NCBI GenBank assembly: GCA_944325355.1
Contig: CALUZS010000005.1
Span: 62,001 to 126,000 of the forward strand
From: an uncultured Parabacteroides sp.
Lineage (GTDB): Bacteria; Bacteroidota; Bacteroidia; Bacteroidales; Tannerellaceae
DNA length: 64,000 nucleotides
Direction: 5' to 3'
A program made the position numbers and the translations under genes. Position 1 is the stretch's first letter. Every line of letters starts with the position of its first letter. Positions 8,553-15,598 of this stretch are shown here, one piece after another. The notes beneath the pieces were generated by a model, which was given only the letters and a program-made list of their open reading frames with translations, ran no database searches and was not told the origin of the DNA.

Positions 8553-9809
8553 ATGAACCAGAAAAAACATTTCCTTAAAGAACTTTTATATGCGTCCCTG
8601 CTTTCTTTGTTAATTCTATCCTGCGGTTGCGAAGCCGACCATGGAAAGGGAAGCAGGGAGCGTATCGGTTTTGCTTTCCATAAAGAAGCACCCAAAATCA
8701 TAATACCAGTAGTGTTCCAGGACAGCATCAAGGCAAACCTTATCTTCGATACGGGATGTAGAAATAGCAATTTGGATTCCTCTTTCGTTTCAAAACACCC
8801 CTCCTTGGTTTCCGGAAAAGAACTATTAGGTTTCGGGATAAGAGGTTCCGCATGGAATCCGTCAAGCTGGTTTCCTGCAAAGGTATATAAAGGTTTGGAG
8901 ATGAATCTGGGGGAAAATACCCTAAAATATGATGATTGCGCTGTATCGGATTACCGTACCGTAATAGGATTAAAAGACGTGGACGGCATTGCCGGAATCC
9001 CACCGGCAGACAGCAACAAAGTATGGCATTTGGATTTTGAACATAATTTCATCGCCATACACCGGGCGGACTCTTTTGAAATGCCCGACGGATGCATGAC
9101 ATTCCCACTGAAGACCAATATTGCCTATGGTATGCTCATGAGCGCCAACCTCCCCCTTGAAATAAAAATGCCCGGTGGGGACACCTTGACTCTGCACCGG
9201 GATTTTCTTATAGATTCCGGTGCCTGGAGCGAGCTGACCCTCACCTGCGAAGCACCGGAAACGGCAAGGATTAACAGGAATAAGGACGATGCCGTATGGC
9301 TACCGACTCCTGACAGCAAATACACGAGGAACTATGCCGCATCCGCTTCCCTCCTTGGCATCGAACTCGATTCTTTCCGGATACAAACTTACGATTTCAA
9401 GACCGGTGTGACATACCCTTATGTTTTAGGAAGCAATTTTTTGAAGCGGTTCAACGTCTACTTAGATTTGCAACGGAAGGTCATGGGGCTGGCTCCCCTC
9501 CGGGACTTCACAAGGGTCATCGACAAGCGGGCAAGGCGTTTCCATTTTAATTATGATGACAAGGCTATGGCAGAGGGTCGTTGGGTTATCAAAAACATTG
9601 CAGACAACAAAGAGAACTATTTCTACACGGCAGGATTGCGAAAGGGGGATGAGTTGGTTTCCATGAACGGTATTCCTATGAAAGAAATAAACATGGTGCC
9701 AAGAGAAAAAATCTTCCAGTCCGAATACATTGTTTGCAAGCTCATCAGGGATGGCAAAACGATGGAAATTACCGTACCGGTAAACAAAAACGAACCTGTA
9801 GGATACTGA
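8553..9809 (+). CDS. Lipoprotein retropepsin-like aspartyl protease with PDZ domain, paralog 2
   Basis: This is a 418-residue paralog of the protein at 3877. The lipobox ends ILSC (Cys24), followed by IFDTGC (Asp66 with an extra Cys69), a second IDSG (about Asp221) and a PDZ-like AGLRKGDELVSMNG. A second ATG six bases upstream (8547) would add Met-Thr. It is 20 bases downstream of precursor 1 on the same strand and very likely on the same transcript, which ties the protease to the peptide. Its last 537 bases match paralog 3 with about one visible change. Residues 93-142 differ most from the other copies and may shape the substrate groove (inference). Confidence 0.87.
   Translation: MNQKKHFLKELLYASLLSLLILSCGCEADHGKGSRERIGFAFHKEAPKIIIPVVFQDSIKANLIFDTGCRNSNLDSSFVSKHPSLVSGKELLGFGIRGSAWNPSSWFPAKVYKGLEMNLGENTLKYDDCAVSDYRTVIGLKDVDGIAGIPPADSNKVWHLDFEHNFIAIHRADSFEMPDGCMTFPLKTNIAYGMLMSANLPLEIKMPGGDTLTLHRDFLIDSGAWSELTLTCEAPETARINRNKDDAVWLPTPDSKYTRNYAASASLLGIELDSFRIQTYDFKTGVTYPYVLGSNFLKRFNVYLDLQRKVMGLAPLRDFTRVIDKRARRFHFNYDDKAMAEGRWVIKNIADNKENYFYTAGLRKGDELVSMNGIPMKEINMVPREKIFQSEYIVCKLIRDGKTMEITVPVNKNEPVGY
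9273..9809 (+). repeat. Gene-conversion tract shared by proteases 2 and 3 (copy 1)
   Basis: This stretch and 12446-12982 look identical except for one base near the 3' end (CCTGTAGG against CCTGTGGG). Upstream of it the two genes differ at many places, so the identity is a local tract. Confidence 0.85.
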
Positions 9810-9888
9810 CAAAGCATTTCCTGTATCAATTTTGCAACATTCAAAACTTCTTCTAGAAGCACTTTTATACATCTATTTACAACATATT

Positions 9889-11208
9889 ATGGATAAAGTA
9901 AGTTACTACAATTTTGAAATAGAACACCTTAATGGAATTTTATTATATAATTCCCTCACAGATAAAATTTTCCCCATGAGTTTTAAAGAATATTCGGTTA
10001 TAGAAACTCTGATGGAGAATTTACCGGTTTTTCAATCAGAATACCCTCTCCTATATAATGGATTTAAAAAAGCAGGATATATAATACCTGATGATTTAGA
10101 TGAATATGCTTTTATAAAATTTGAAAACATGAAAAGAGTTTTCAAAAATACAGATTACCATCTCACTATAAATCCTACCTTAGATTGCAATGTTAGATGC
10201 TGGTATTGTTCTGTAGTTTCAGAAGGAGCCAAGCATTACAAGGAAAGAATGAATAACAACACGATTATGGCATTGATCAAACATATAGAATTATTAGCTC
10301 AAAAAAGACCAAACAAAATAATATTAGATTGGTTTGGAGGTGAACCTCTAATGTATTTTGATGAAGTAATAAAAACTATTTCTGATAGAGCATTGGCTAT
10401 TTCCTCTAATTTAAACATTCCTTTCAGGCAACAAATTACAACAAATGCAATTCTCCTGAATAAGGATATGATTGAATACATGAAGCAGGCAAAGTTCAAT
10501 TTCTTCCAAATATCTATCGATGGTAACGAAAAACGCCAAGATTTAATCAAACGTTATCCCAATCCTAATAAACATGGCACATATAGAGATGTAATCAGTA
10601 ATATCAATTTGCTGTGTGAGATAATTCCTAATATCAATATATGTTTAAGGATTAATTACGACAAGAAAACATTAAAAAATGCTATTGACATAACAAACGA
10701 TTTGTCCGAAAATACAAAAAATTGTATCACTATAGATTTTCAAAGGGTCTGGCAAATACCGTGTTCCAAAGAAATGAAAGAAATGCTAAATCTCAATATC
10801 GAATATTTCAAATCAAAAGGATATAAAACAACATATTGGGGGTATAGACCTAAAAACTTTAAATCGTGCTATGCCGATAGTATAAACCATTACGTAATTA
10901 ATTACGATGGGCGTATATTCAAATGCTCAGCACGAGATTATAGCGAGAAATTAATGATTGGCAAACTAGGAAAAAATGGAGAAATTTTATGGAACAACAA
11001 GCTCCTATCAAAAATGTTAAAAAACAGCGTGTTTGATCGTGAAGAATGCGTGAAATGTAAAATTCTACCTTTGTGTATGGGACCATGCATACAGAAAAGA
11101 TATGACTCTTTTATTAATAATCAAGCAATAGTTTGTACACATAATAATATAGAATTAAACTTATCTTCATATATTATAAAAAGAGCTCAAACATTAAATC
11201 TAATATAA
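9889..11208 (+). CDS. Radical SAM/SPASM peptide maturase 2
   Basis: This is a 439-residue protein when started at MDKVSYYNFE. The radical SAM motif CNVRCWYC has Cys100, Cys104 and Cys107; it is followed by LDWFGGEPLMYFDE. Residues 1-90 resemble an N-terminal peptide-recognition region. The C-terminal SPASM domain includes SCYADS, GRIFKCSARDY and CVKCKILPLCMGPC. It is distinct from the maturase at 6455 in the Cys arrangement. It follows protease 2 by 79 bases and precedes precursor 2, so it may belong to either unit. It is AT-rich like the other rSAM genes and unlike the proteases between them. Substrate specificity is unknown; modification of the nearby precursors is inferred. Confidence 0.85.
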   Translation: MDKVSYYNFEIEHLNGILLYNSLTDKIFPMSFKEYSVIETLMENLPVFQSEYPLLYNGFKKAGYIIPDDLDEYAFIKFENMKRVFKNTDYHLTINPTLDCNVRCWYCSVVSEGAKHYKERMNNNTIMALIKHIELLAQKRPNKIILDWFGGEPLMYFDEVIKTISDRALAISSNLNIPFRQQITTNAILLNKDMIEYMKQAKFNFFQISIDGNEKRQDLIKRYPNPNKHGTYRDVISNINLLCEIIPNINICLRINYDKKTLKNAIDITNDLSENTKNCITIDFQRVWQIPCSKEMKEMLNLNIEYFKSKGYKTTYWGYRPKNFKSCYADSINHYVINYDGRIFKCSARDYSEKLMIGKLGKNGEILWNNKLLSKMLKNSVFDREECVKCKILPLCMGPCIQKRYDSFINNQAIVCTHNNIELNLSSYIIKRAQTLNLI

Positions 11209-11263
11209 ATGCTTACCCTGCAATTATTTCTCAGAAACAAATCATAAAATATTTGTAGAATAA

Positions 11264-11298
11264 GGATTTTCTCAAATTTTATTTGTATTTTTATCGCG
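11264..11298 (+). promoter_or_regulatory. Promoter-like block, copy C (precursor 2)
   Basis: GGATTTTCTCAAATTTTATT followed by TGTATTTTTATCG. It is the same block as copy B, with TATTTTTA as the -7-like element, and drives precursor 2 if functional. Confidence 0.5.
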
Positions 11299-11583
11299 TT
11301 CGGGGCATTTGACAATTTCTAATGCTATTCCGAATACTTTTTAAAATATTATTTAGTTGTATAATCTTAATTTTTTTGCGTATGAAACTCAAAAAAATCA
11401 AATTGAACGAAATCTCAAAGGTTCACCTTGAAGAAATGGAAATGTGCAGGTTGTTAGGCGGCGGTACGCCGGGAAATTGCACGTGCGGGTGCTTGTATGC
11501 CGACAGCGGAGGGTCATCCACTGCCAGCAATGATGCAGCCAACGATGCCTACGGGTATTCTTCTTATGGCTATGCAGGAGAAG
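11271..11583 (+). repeat. Duplicated block: promoter, leader and GG-leader coding part (copy 2)
   Basis: This block is identical by eye to 8092-8404. The duplication includes non-coding leader DNA, so it is recent or kept uniform by recombination. Confidence 0.9.
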
Positions 11584-11702
11584 AGGAAGAGGATAAATCT
11601 CAAGAATTTTTATGTGGCTATAATTACGATTTTGGAAAAATAGAACCGACTCCGCAATCAACCACATGCTTCTCAACGCAAGGAAACTCTTGCTGGTTCT
11701 GA
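11382..11702 (+). CDS. GG-type ribosomal peptide precursor 2
   Basis: This is a 106-residue precursor. Residues 1-67 are the same as in precursor 1, including the LLGGG site and the CTCGC motif. It then differs: EEEEDKSQEFLCGYNYDF followed by GKIEPTPQ, against EGEEDKTQESSCGDKYDF and a Cys-containing stretch in precursor 1. The ends agree again (STTCFS and QGNSCWF). It has six Cys after the GG site, precursor 1 has seven. An in-frame ATG at 11322 would again add a hydrophobic N-terminus. Protease 3 starts 20 bases after the stop. The function of the mature peptide is unknown. Confidence 0.85.
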   Translation: MKLKKIKLNEISKVHLEEMEMCRLLGGGTPGNCTCGCLYADSGGSSTASNDAANDAYGYSSYGYAGEEEEDKSQEFLCGYNYDFGKIEPTPQSTTCFSTQGNSCWF

Positions 11703-11722
11703 AATGTAGTTATTTAATGACT

Positions 11723-12982
11723 ATGGACCAGGAAAAACATTTCCTTAAAGTACTTTTATATGCATCCCTGCTTTCTTTGTTAATTCTATCTTGCGGTTGC
11801 GAAGCTGACCACGGAAAGGAAAGCAGGGGACATATCCATTTTGCTTTCCATGAAGAATCCCCACATATCATAATGCCGGTAGTGTTTCAAGATAGCATCA
11901 AAGCGAACCTTATCTTCGACACGGGATGCAGAAATTGTAATTTGGATTCCTCTTTCGTTTCAAAACACCCCTCCTTGGTTTCCGGAAAAGAACTGCTGGG
12001 ATTCGGGATAAGCGGTTCTGCATGGAATCCGTCAAGCTGGTTTCCGGCAAAGGTATATAAAGGTTTGGAATTTAAACTGGGGGAATACACCGCAAGATAT
12101 GAGAACTACTCTGTATTGGATTTCCGTACCATGATGGGGTTGAAAGACGTGGACGGCATTGCCGGAATCCCGCCGGCTGACAGCACCAAAGTATGGCATT
12201 TGGATTTTGAACACAATTTCATCGCCATACACCGGGCGGACTCTTTTGAAATGCCCGGCGGATGCATGACATTCCCCTTGAAGACTTATATAGATTCCGA
12301 TGGCATGCTTATGACTGCCAACCTCCCCCTTGGAATAAAAATGCCCGGTGGGGATACCTTGACGCTGCATCGGGATTTTCTTATAGATTCCGGTGCTTGG
12401 AGCGAGCTGACCTTCACCTATGAAGCACCGGAAGTAGCAAGGATAAACAGGAATAAGGACGATGCCGTATGGCTACCGACTCCTGACAGCAAATACACGA
12501 GGAACTATGCCGCATCCGCTTCCCTCCTTGGCATCGAACTCGATTCTTTCCGGATACAAACTTACGATTTCAAGACCGGTGTGACATACCCTTATGTTTT
12601 AGGAAGCAATTTTTTGAAGCGGTTCAACGTCTACTTAGATTTGCAACGGAAGGTCATGGGGCTGGCTCCCCTCCGGGACTTCACAAGGGTCATCGACAAG
12701 CGGGCAAGGCGTTTCCATTTTAATTATGATGACAAGGCTATGGCAGAGGGTCGTTGGGTTATCAAAAACATTGCAGACAACAAAGAGAACTATTTCTACA
12801 CGGCAGGATTGCGAAAGGGGGATGAGTTGGTTTCCATGAACGGTATTCCTATGAAAGAAATAAACATGGTGCCAAGAGAAAAAATCTTCCAGTCCGAATA
12901 CATTGTTTGCAAGCTCATCAGGGATGGCAAAACGATGGAAATTACCGTACCGGTAAACAAAAACGAACCTGTGGGATACTGA
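11723..12982 (+). CDS. Lipoprotein retropepsin-like aspartyl protease with PDZ domain, paralog 3
   Basis: This is a 419-residue paralog with lipobox ILSC (Cys24), IFDTGC (Asp66), IDSG (Asp222) and a C-terminal PDZ-like domain. An ATG at 11717 would add Met-Thr. It is coupled to precursor 2 in the same way as paralog 2 is to precursor 1. The gene is a mosaic: its middle (12136-12498) is identical to paralog 4, and its 3' part (12446-12982) is nearly identical to paralog 2. Only the N-terminal third carries its own differences. Confidence 0.87.
   Translation: MDQEKHFLKVLLYASLLSLLILSCGCEADHGKESRGHIHFAFHEESPHIIMPVVFQDSIKANLIFDTGCRNCNLDSSFVSKHPSLVSGKELLGFGISGSAWNPSSWFPAKVYKGLEFKLGEYTARYENYSVLDFRTMMGLKDVDGIAGIPPADSTKVWHLDFEHNFIAIHRADSFEMPGGCMTFPLKTYIDSDGMLMTANLPLGIKMPGGDTLTLHRDFLIDSGAWSELTFTYEAPEVARINRNKDDAVWLPTPDSKYTRNYAASASLLGIELDSFRIQTYDFKTGVTYPYVLGSNFLKRFNVYLDLQRKVMGLAPLRDFTRVIDKRARRFHFNYDDKAMAEGRWVIKNIADNKENYFYTAGLRKGDELVSMNGIPMKEINMVPREKIFQSEYIVCKLIRDGKTMEITVPVNKNEPVGY
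12136..12498 (+). repeat. Gene-conversion tract shared by proteases 3 and 4 (copy 1)
   Basis: By eye these 363 bases are identical to 13530-13892, including silent sites that differ in paralogs 1 and 2. The tract covers the middle of the protease domain through the second DSG motif. Confidence 0.85.
12446..12982 (+). repeat. Gene-conversion tract shared by proteases 2 and 3 (copy 2)
   Basis: Partner of 9273-9809; it covers the end of the protease domain and the PDZ domain. Confidence 0.85.
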
Positions 12983-13017
12983 CAAGAAGAAGCCTTTAGG
13001 AAAAAGTTTTTCGGATA

Positions 13018-13050
13018 GGGTTTTTCTCAAATTTTATCCGTACCTTTATC
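13018..13050 (+). promoter_or_regulatory. Promoter-like block, copy D (protease 4)
   Basis: GGGTTTTTCTCAAATTTTAT followed by CCGTACCTTTATC. It has the same layout as copy A, with TACCTTTA as the -7-like element. Confidence 0.55.
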
Positions 13051-13091
13051 GCCCTTGCCCCATCGGATCTGGAGATCCGATGGGGCAAGGG
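13051..13091 (+). repeat. Hairpin in protease 4 leader, with compensatory changes
   Basis: Positions 13052-13070 pair fully with 13073-13091 (19 bp) around GG. Compared with the hairpin at 3812, three pairs have changed on both sides: one C-G to T-A and two T-A to C-G. The core GGATCTGGAGATCC is unchanged. Confidence 0.85.
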
Positions 13092-13116
13092 GCAGACTAT
13101 TATCAATATCATTTTT

Positions 13117-14376
13117 ATGAACCAGAAAAAACATTTCCTTAAAGAACTTTTATATGCATCCCTGCTTTCTTTGTTAATTCTATCTTGCGGTTGCGGAGCC
13201 GACCCCGGAAAGGGAAGCAGGGAGCGTATCGGTTTTGCTTTCCATAAAGAATCCCCACATATCATAATGCCGGTAGTGTTCCAGGACAGCATTAAAGCGA
13301 ACCTTATCTTCGACACGGGATGTAGAAATTGTAATTTGGATTCCTCTTTTGTTTCAAAACACCCCTCCTTGGTTTCCGGAAAAGAGCTATTAGGTTCCGG
13401 AATAACCGGTTCTGCATGGAATACGTCAAGCTGGGTTCTAGAAAAAGTGTATAAAGGTTTGGAAATGAGACTGAGGGAACACATAGCAAAATATGAGAAC
13501 TACTCCGTGTCAGATTTCCGTTCCATGTGGGGGTTGAAAGACGTGGACGGCATTGCCGGAATCCCGCCGGCTGACAGCACCAAAGTATGGCATTTGGATT
13601 TTGAACACAATTTCATCGCCATACACCGGGCGGACTCTTTTGAAATGCCCGGCGGATGCATGACATTCCCCTTGAAGACTTATATAGATTCCGATGGCAT
13701 GCTTATGACTGCCAACCTCCCCCTTGGAATAAAAATGCCCGGTGGGGATACCTTGACGCTGCATCGGGATTTTCTTATAGATTCCGGTGCTTGGAGCGAG
13801 CTGACCTTCACCTATGAAGCACCGGAAGTAGCAAGGATAAACAGGAATAAGGACGATGCCGTATGGCTACCGACTCCTGACAGCAAATACACAAGGAACT
13901 ATGCCGCATCCGCTTCCCTCCTTGGTACCGAGCTCGATTCTTTCCGAATACAAACTTACGATTTCAAGACCGGTGTGACATACCCTTATGTTTTAGGAAG
14001 CAATTTCTTGAAGCGGTTCAACGTCTACCTGGATTTGCAACGGAAAGTCTTGGGGCTGGAACCCCTCCGGGCCTTTACGAGGGTCATCGACAAACGGGCA
14101 AGGCGTTTCCATTTCAATTATGATAACAAGGCAATGGCAAAAGGACATTGGGTTATCAAAAATATTGCCGATACCAAAGAAAACTATTTCTACACGGCAG
14201 GGTTGCGAAAGGGAGATGAGTTGGTTTCCATGAACGGTATTCCTATGAAAGAAATAGACATGGTGCCAAGAGAAAAAATCTTCCAGTCCGAATACATTGT
14301 TTGCAAGCTCATCAGGGATGGCAAAACAATGGAAATTACCGTACCGGTAAACAAAAACGAACCTGTGGGATATTGA
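13117..14376 (+). CDS. Lipoprotein retropepsin-like aspartyl protease with PDZ domain, paralog 4
   Basis: This is a 419-residue paralog with lipobox ILSC (Cys24), IFDTGC (Asp66), IDSG (Asp222) and a PDZ-like C-terminus. It has its own promoter-like block and hairpin, not a precursor, upstream; in this it resembles paralog 1. Its 3' flank (AATTCCTTTTTGTATAAAT) also matches that of paralog 1. Residues 93-142 are the most divergent of the four (for example TSSWVLEKVY and SMWGLKD), while the middle is identical to paralog 3. It may be a stand-alone protease or immunity factor for the same peptide family (inference). Confidence 0.87.
   Translation: MNQKKHFLKELLYASLLSLLILSCGCGADPGKGSRERIGFAFHKESPHIIMPVVFQDSIKANLIFDTGCRNCNLDSSFVSKHPSLVSGKELLGSGITGSAWNTSSWVLEKVYKGLEMRLREHIAKYENYSVSDFRSMWGLKDVDGIAGIPPADSTKVWHLDFEHNFIAIHRADSFEMPGGCMTFPLKTYIDSDGMLMTANLPLGIKMPGGDTLTLHRDFLIDSGAWSELTFTYEAPEVARINRNKDDAVWLPTPDSKYTRNYAASASLLGTELDSFRIQTYDFKTGVTYPYVLGSNFLKRFNVYLDLQRKVLGLEPLRAFTRVIDKRARRFHFNYDNKAMAKGHWVIKNIADTKENYFYTAGLRKGDELVSMNGIPMKEIDMVPREKIFQSEYIVCKLIRDGKTMEITVPVNKNEPVGY
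13530..13892 (+). repeat. Gene-conversion tract shared by proteases 3 and 4 (copy 2)
   Basis: Partner of 12136-12498. Differences begin at once outside it: ACACAAGG here against ACACGAGG in paralog 3. Confidence 0.85.
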
Positions 14377-14423
14377 CCGATGGTATTCCCTATAGTAATT
14401 CCTTTTTGTATAAATTATTTATC

Positions 14424-14463
14424 GCCTTGCCCCATCGGATCTGGAGATCCCACGGGGCAAGGG
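14424..14463. repeat. Degenerate third copy of the protease-leader hairpin
   Basis: CCTTGCCCCATCGGATCT, GG, then AGATCCCACGGGGCAAGG. It has two mismatched positions in the middle of the stem. No protease follows it. The base run just before (TATTTATCGCC) looks like a join of a 3' flank and a promoter-hairpin unit, as if a further protease unit had been lost here (inference). Confidence 0.75.
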
Positions 14464-14494
14464 CAACCAGCACATACTTGATATGCTAAAAACC

Positions 14495-14780
14495 TCAAAA
14501 CGAACGCTGCTTTCCCGTTCCACGGCAGTTGAAGCAGCGACCGCTGCCCGAGCATGAGGGGCACTTGGTGTAGCCGTCCCCATACGCATTGTAAATCAAT
14601 CCCGACCCTTGGCACTTGAGACAGCGTCCCGACCCGTTGCAGTACTTGCACGGTCCGTCTTGGAAAGAGCTGCGACCAGCATCAATTTTATCAAGATCCG
14701 AACTGCCCGAGTTACCCTGGTTGTCCTGTCCATAACGGCAGGACGGGGAGCAGCATTAAGAGAATATGTTTCGCTTTCAT
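14495..14780 (-). pseudogene. Small CxxCxGxG zinc-motif lipoprotein, frameshifted
   Basis: The ATG at 14780 has a good SD-like AAAGGAAC upstream and opens MKAKHILLMLLPVLPLW, which ends at a stop after 22 codons. The other frame, without a start codon, continues as CRYGQDNQGNSGSSDLDK and then holds four DnaJ-type zinc motifs: CKYCNGSG, CLKCQGSG, CPSCSGSG and CFNCRGTG, ending at 14495. Removing one C from the CCCC tract near 14745 would join the frames and give a 95-residue-class protein with an LLPSC lipobox-like signal. It may be a pseudogene, a sequence error or a slippage switch. It lies 18 bases after the GH16 gene. Confidence 0.7.
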
Positions 14781-14798
14781 TGCCGTTCCTTTTTATGA

Positions 14799-15590
14799 CT
14801 ATTCTTTCAAAGCATAAAACTTAACCCAATCTACCAGCATCTCCACCGGATACTGGGACGGGTCAACAGGACCGACCCAATCGCCTCCAATCTGCATGTC
14901 AATTAAAAGATAGAACGGGTCTCCGAAAGGATACTGCCCCTCCTTGTCGGTTTCGATACGCGGATAAGAAAAAGTTCGCTTGTCATTAATCAGAAAATGC
15001 AGACTATCCGGCAAAATCTCGACGGCATAGACATTATAATCATCGGGGTCAATAGGTCCTGTACTGCCATGCGGCGGATCAAGAATCTTCAGATTGTATG
15101 TGTAATTGGAATGTACCGTTTGATAAGCTATGCTATCATGGTTCAAACGCTCCATAATGTCAATCTCACCCCCATCGGGCCAAGATTTGTTTTCCGGAAG
15201 CATCCATATAGCAGGCCATGCACCTTTCGCCCCTTGTAATTTGGCTTTCACCTCAACTTTCCCATATTCCAAAGAGACTTTTCCTCGTGTATATAACCCT
15301 CCGGTGATATATGCAGCAGTATCATCGGGGCATATATCTTTATTTTCTAACCCTTTCAACACGAGATTACCATCTTTTACATCATACAGGCAATCAGCAT
15401 CCGACATAAATTTATTCCAAGGAGAAGTTCCCCGAGGGATCTTGCTCCAGCTGCCATCATCGAACGTCGTACCGTTGAAATGGTCTTCCCAAATCAGTTC
15501 ATACTTGTCTACTGACTTGTGCGCCCACAACAGGAACACAACAAAAATCAGGACAGCTATTCTGAATAAAATGTAAAGCAGCTTCTTCAT
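14799..15590 (-). CDS. Glycoside hydrolase family 16 protein (glucanase-like), membrane-anchored
   Basis: This is a 263-residue protein. Residues 1-24 form an N-terminal membrane anchor or signal (KKLLYILFRIAVLIFVVFLL). The catalytic site is GGEIDIMERLNH, the classic ExDxxE motif of GH16 with nucleophile and acid/base Glu. AWPAIWMLPENKSWPDGG before it and VDWVKFYALKE at the end fit the laminarinase-type fold. The start at 15590 was chosen over an upstream in-frame ATG because it gives a clean anchor; it lies 8 bases after the bactofilin stop. Likely substrate is a beta-1,3 or mixed-linkage glucan, but specificity is not certain. Confidence 0.85.
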   Translation of the reverse strand: MKKLLYILFRIAVLIFVVFLLWAHKSVDKYELIWEDHFNGTTFDDGSWSKIPRGTSPWNKFMSDADCLYDVKDGNLVLKGLENKDICPDDTAAYITGGLYTRGKVSLEYGKVEVKAKLQGAKGAWPAIWMLPENKSWPDGGEIDIMERLNHDSIAYQTVHSNYTYNLKILDPPHGSTGPIDPDDYNVYAVEILPDSLHFLINDKRTFSYPRIETDKEGQYPFGDPFYLLIDMQIGGDWVGPVDPSQYPVEMLVDWVKFYALKE

Positions 15591-15598
15591 GGTAAAAA

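Noticed and set aside
5219..11208. AT-rich stretch as a mobile element
   Set aside because: No transposase, integrase, terminal repeats or tRNA attachment site were found; AT-richness alone is not enough.
3812..14463. Three related palindromes as a CRISPR or as an invertible-promoter system
   Set aside because: There are no regular spacers and no cas genes. The arms of each palindrome lie 2 bases apart, so they do not flank an invertible segment, and no recombinase gene is in the window.
14415..14651. A minus-strand frame of about 78 codons over the hairpin remnant
   Set aside because: It is out of frame with the four CxxCxGxG motifs and runs through the repeat; the motif-bearing frame explains the DNA better.
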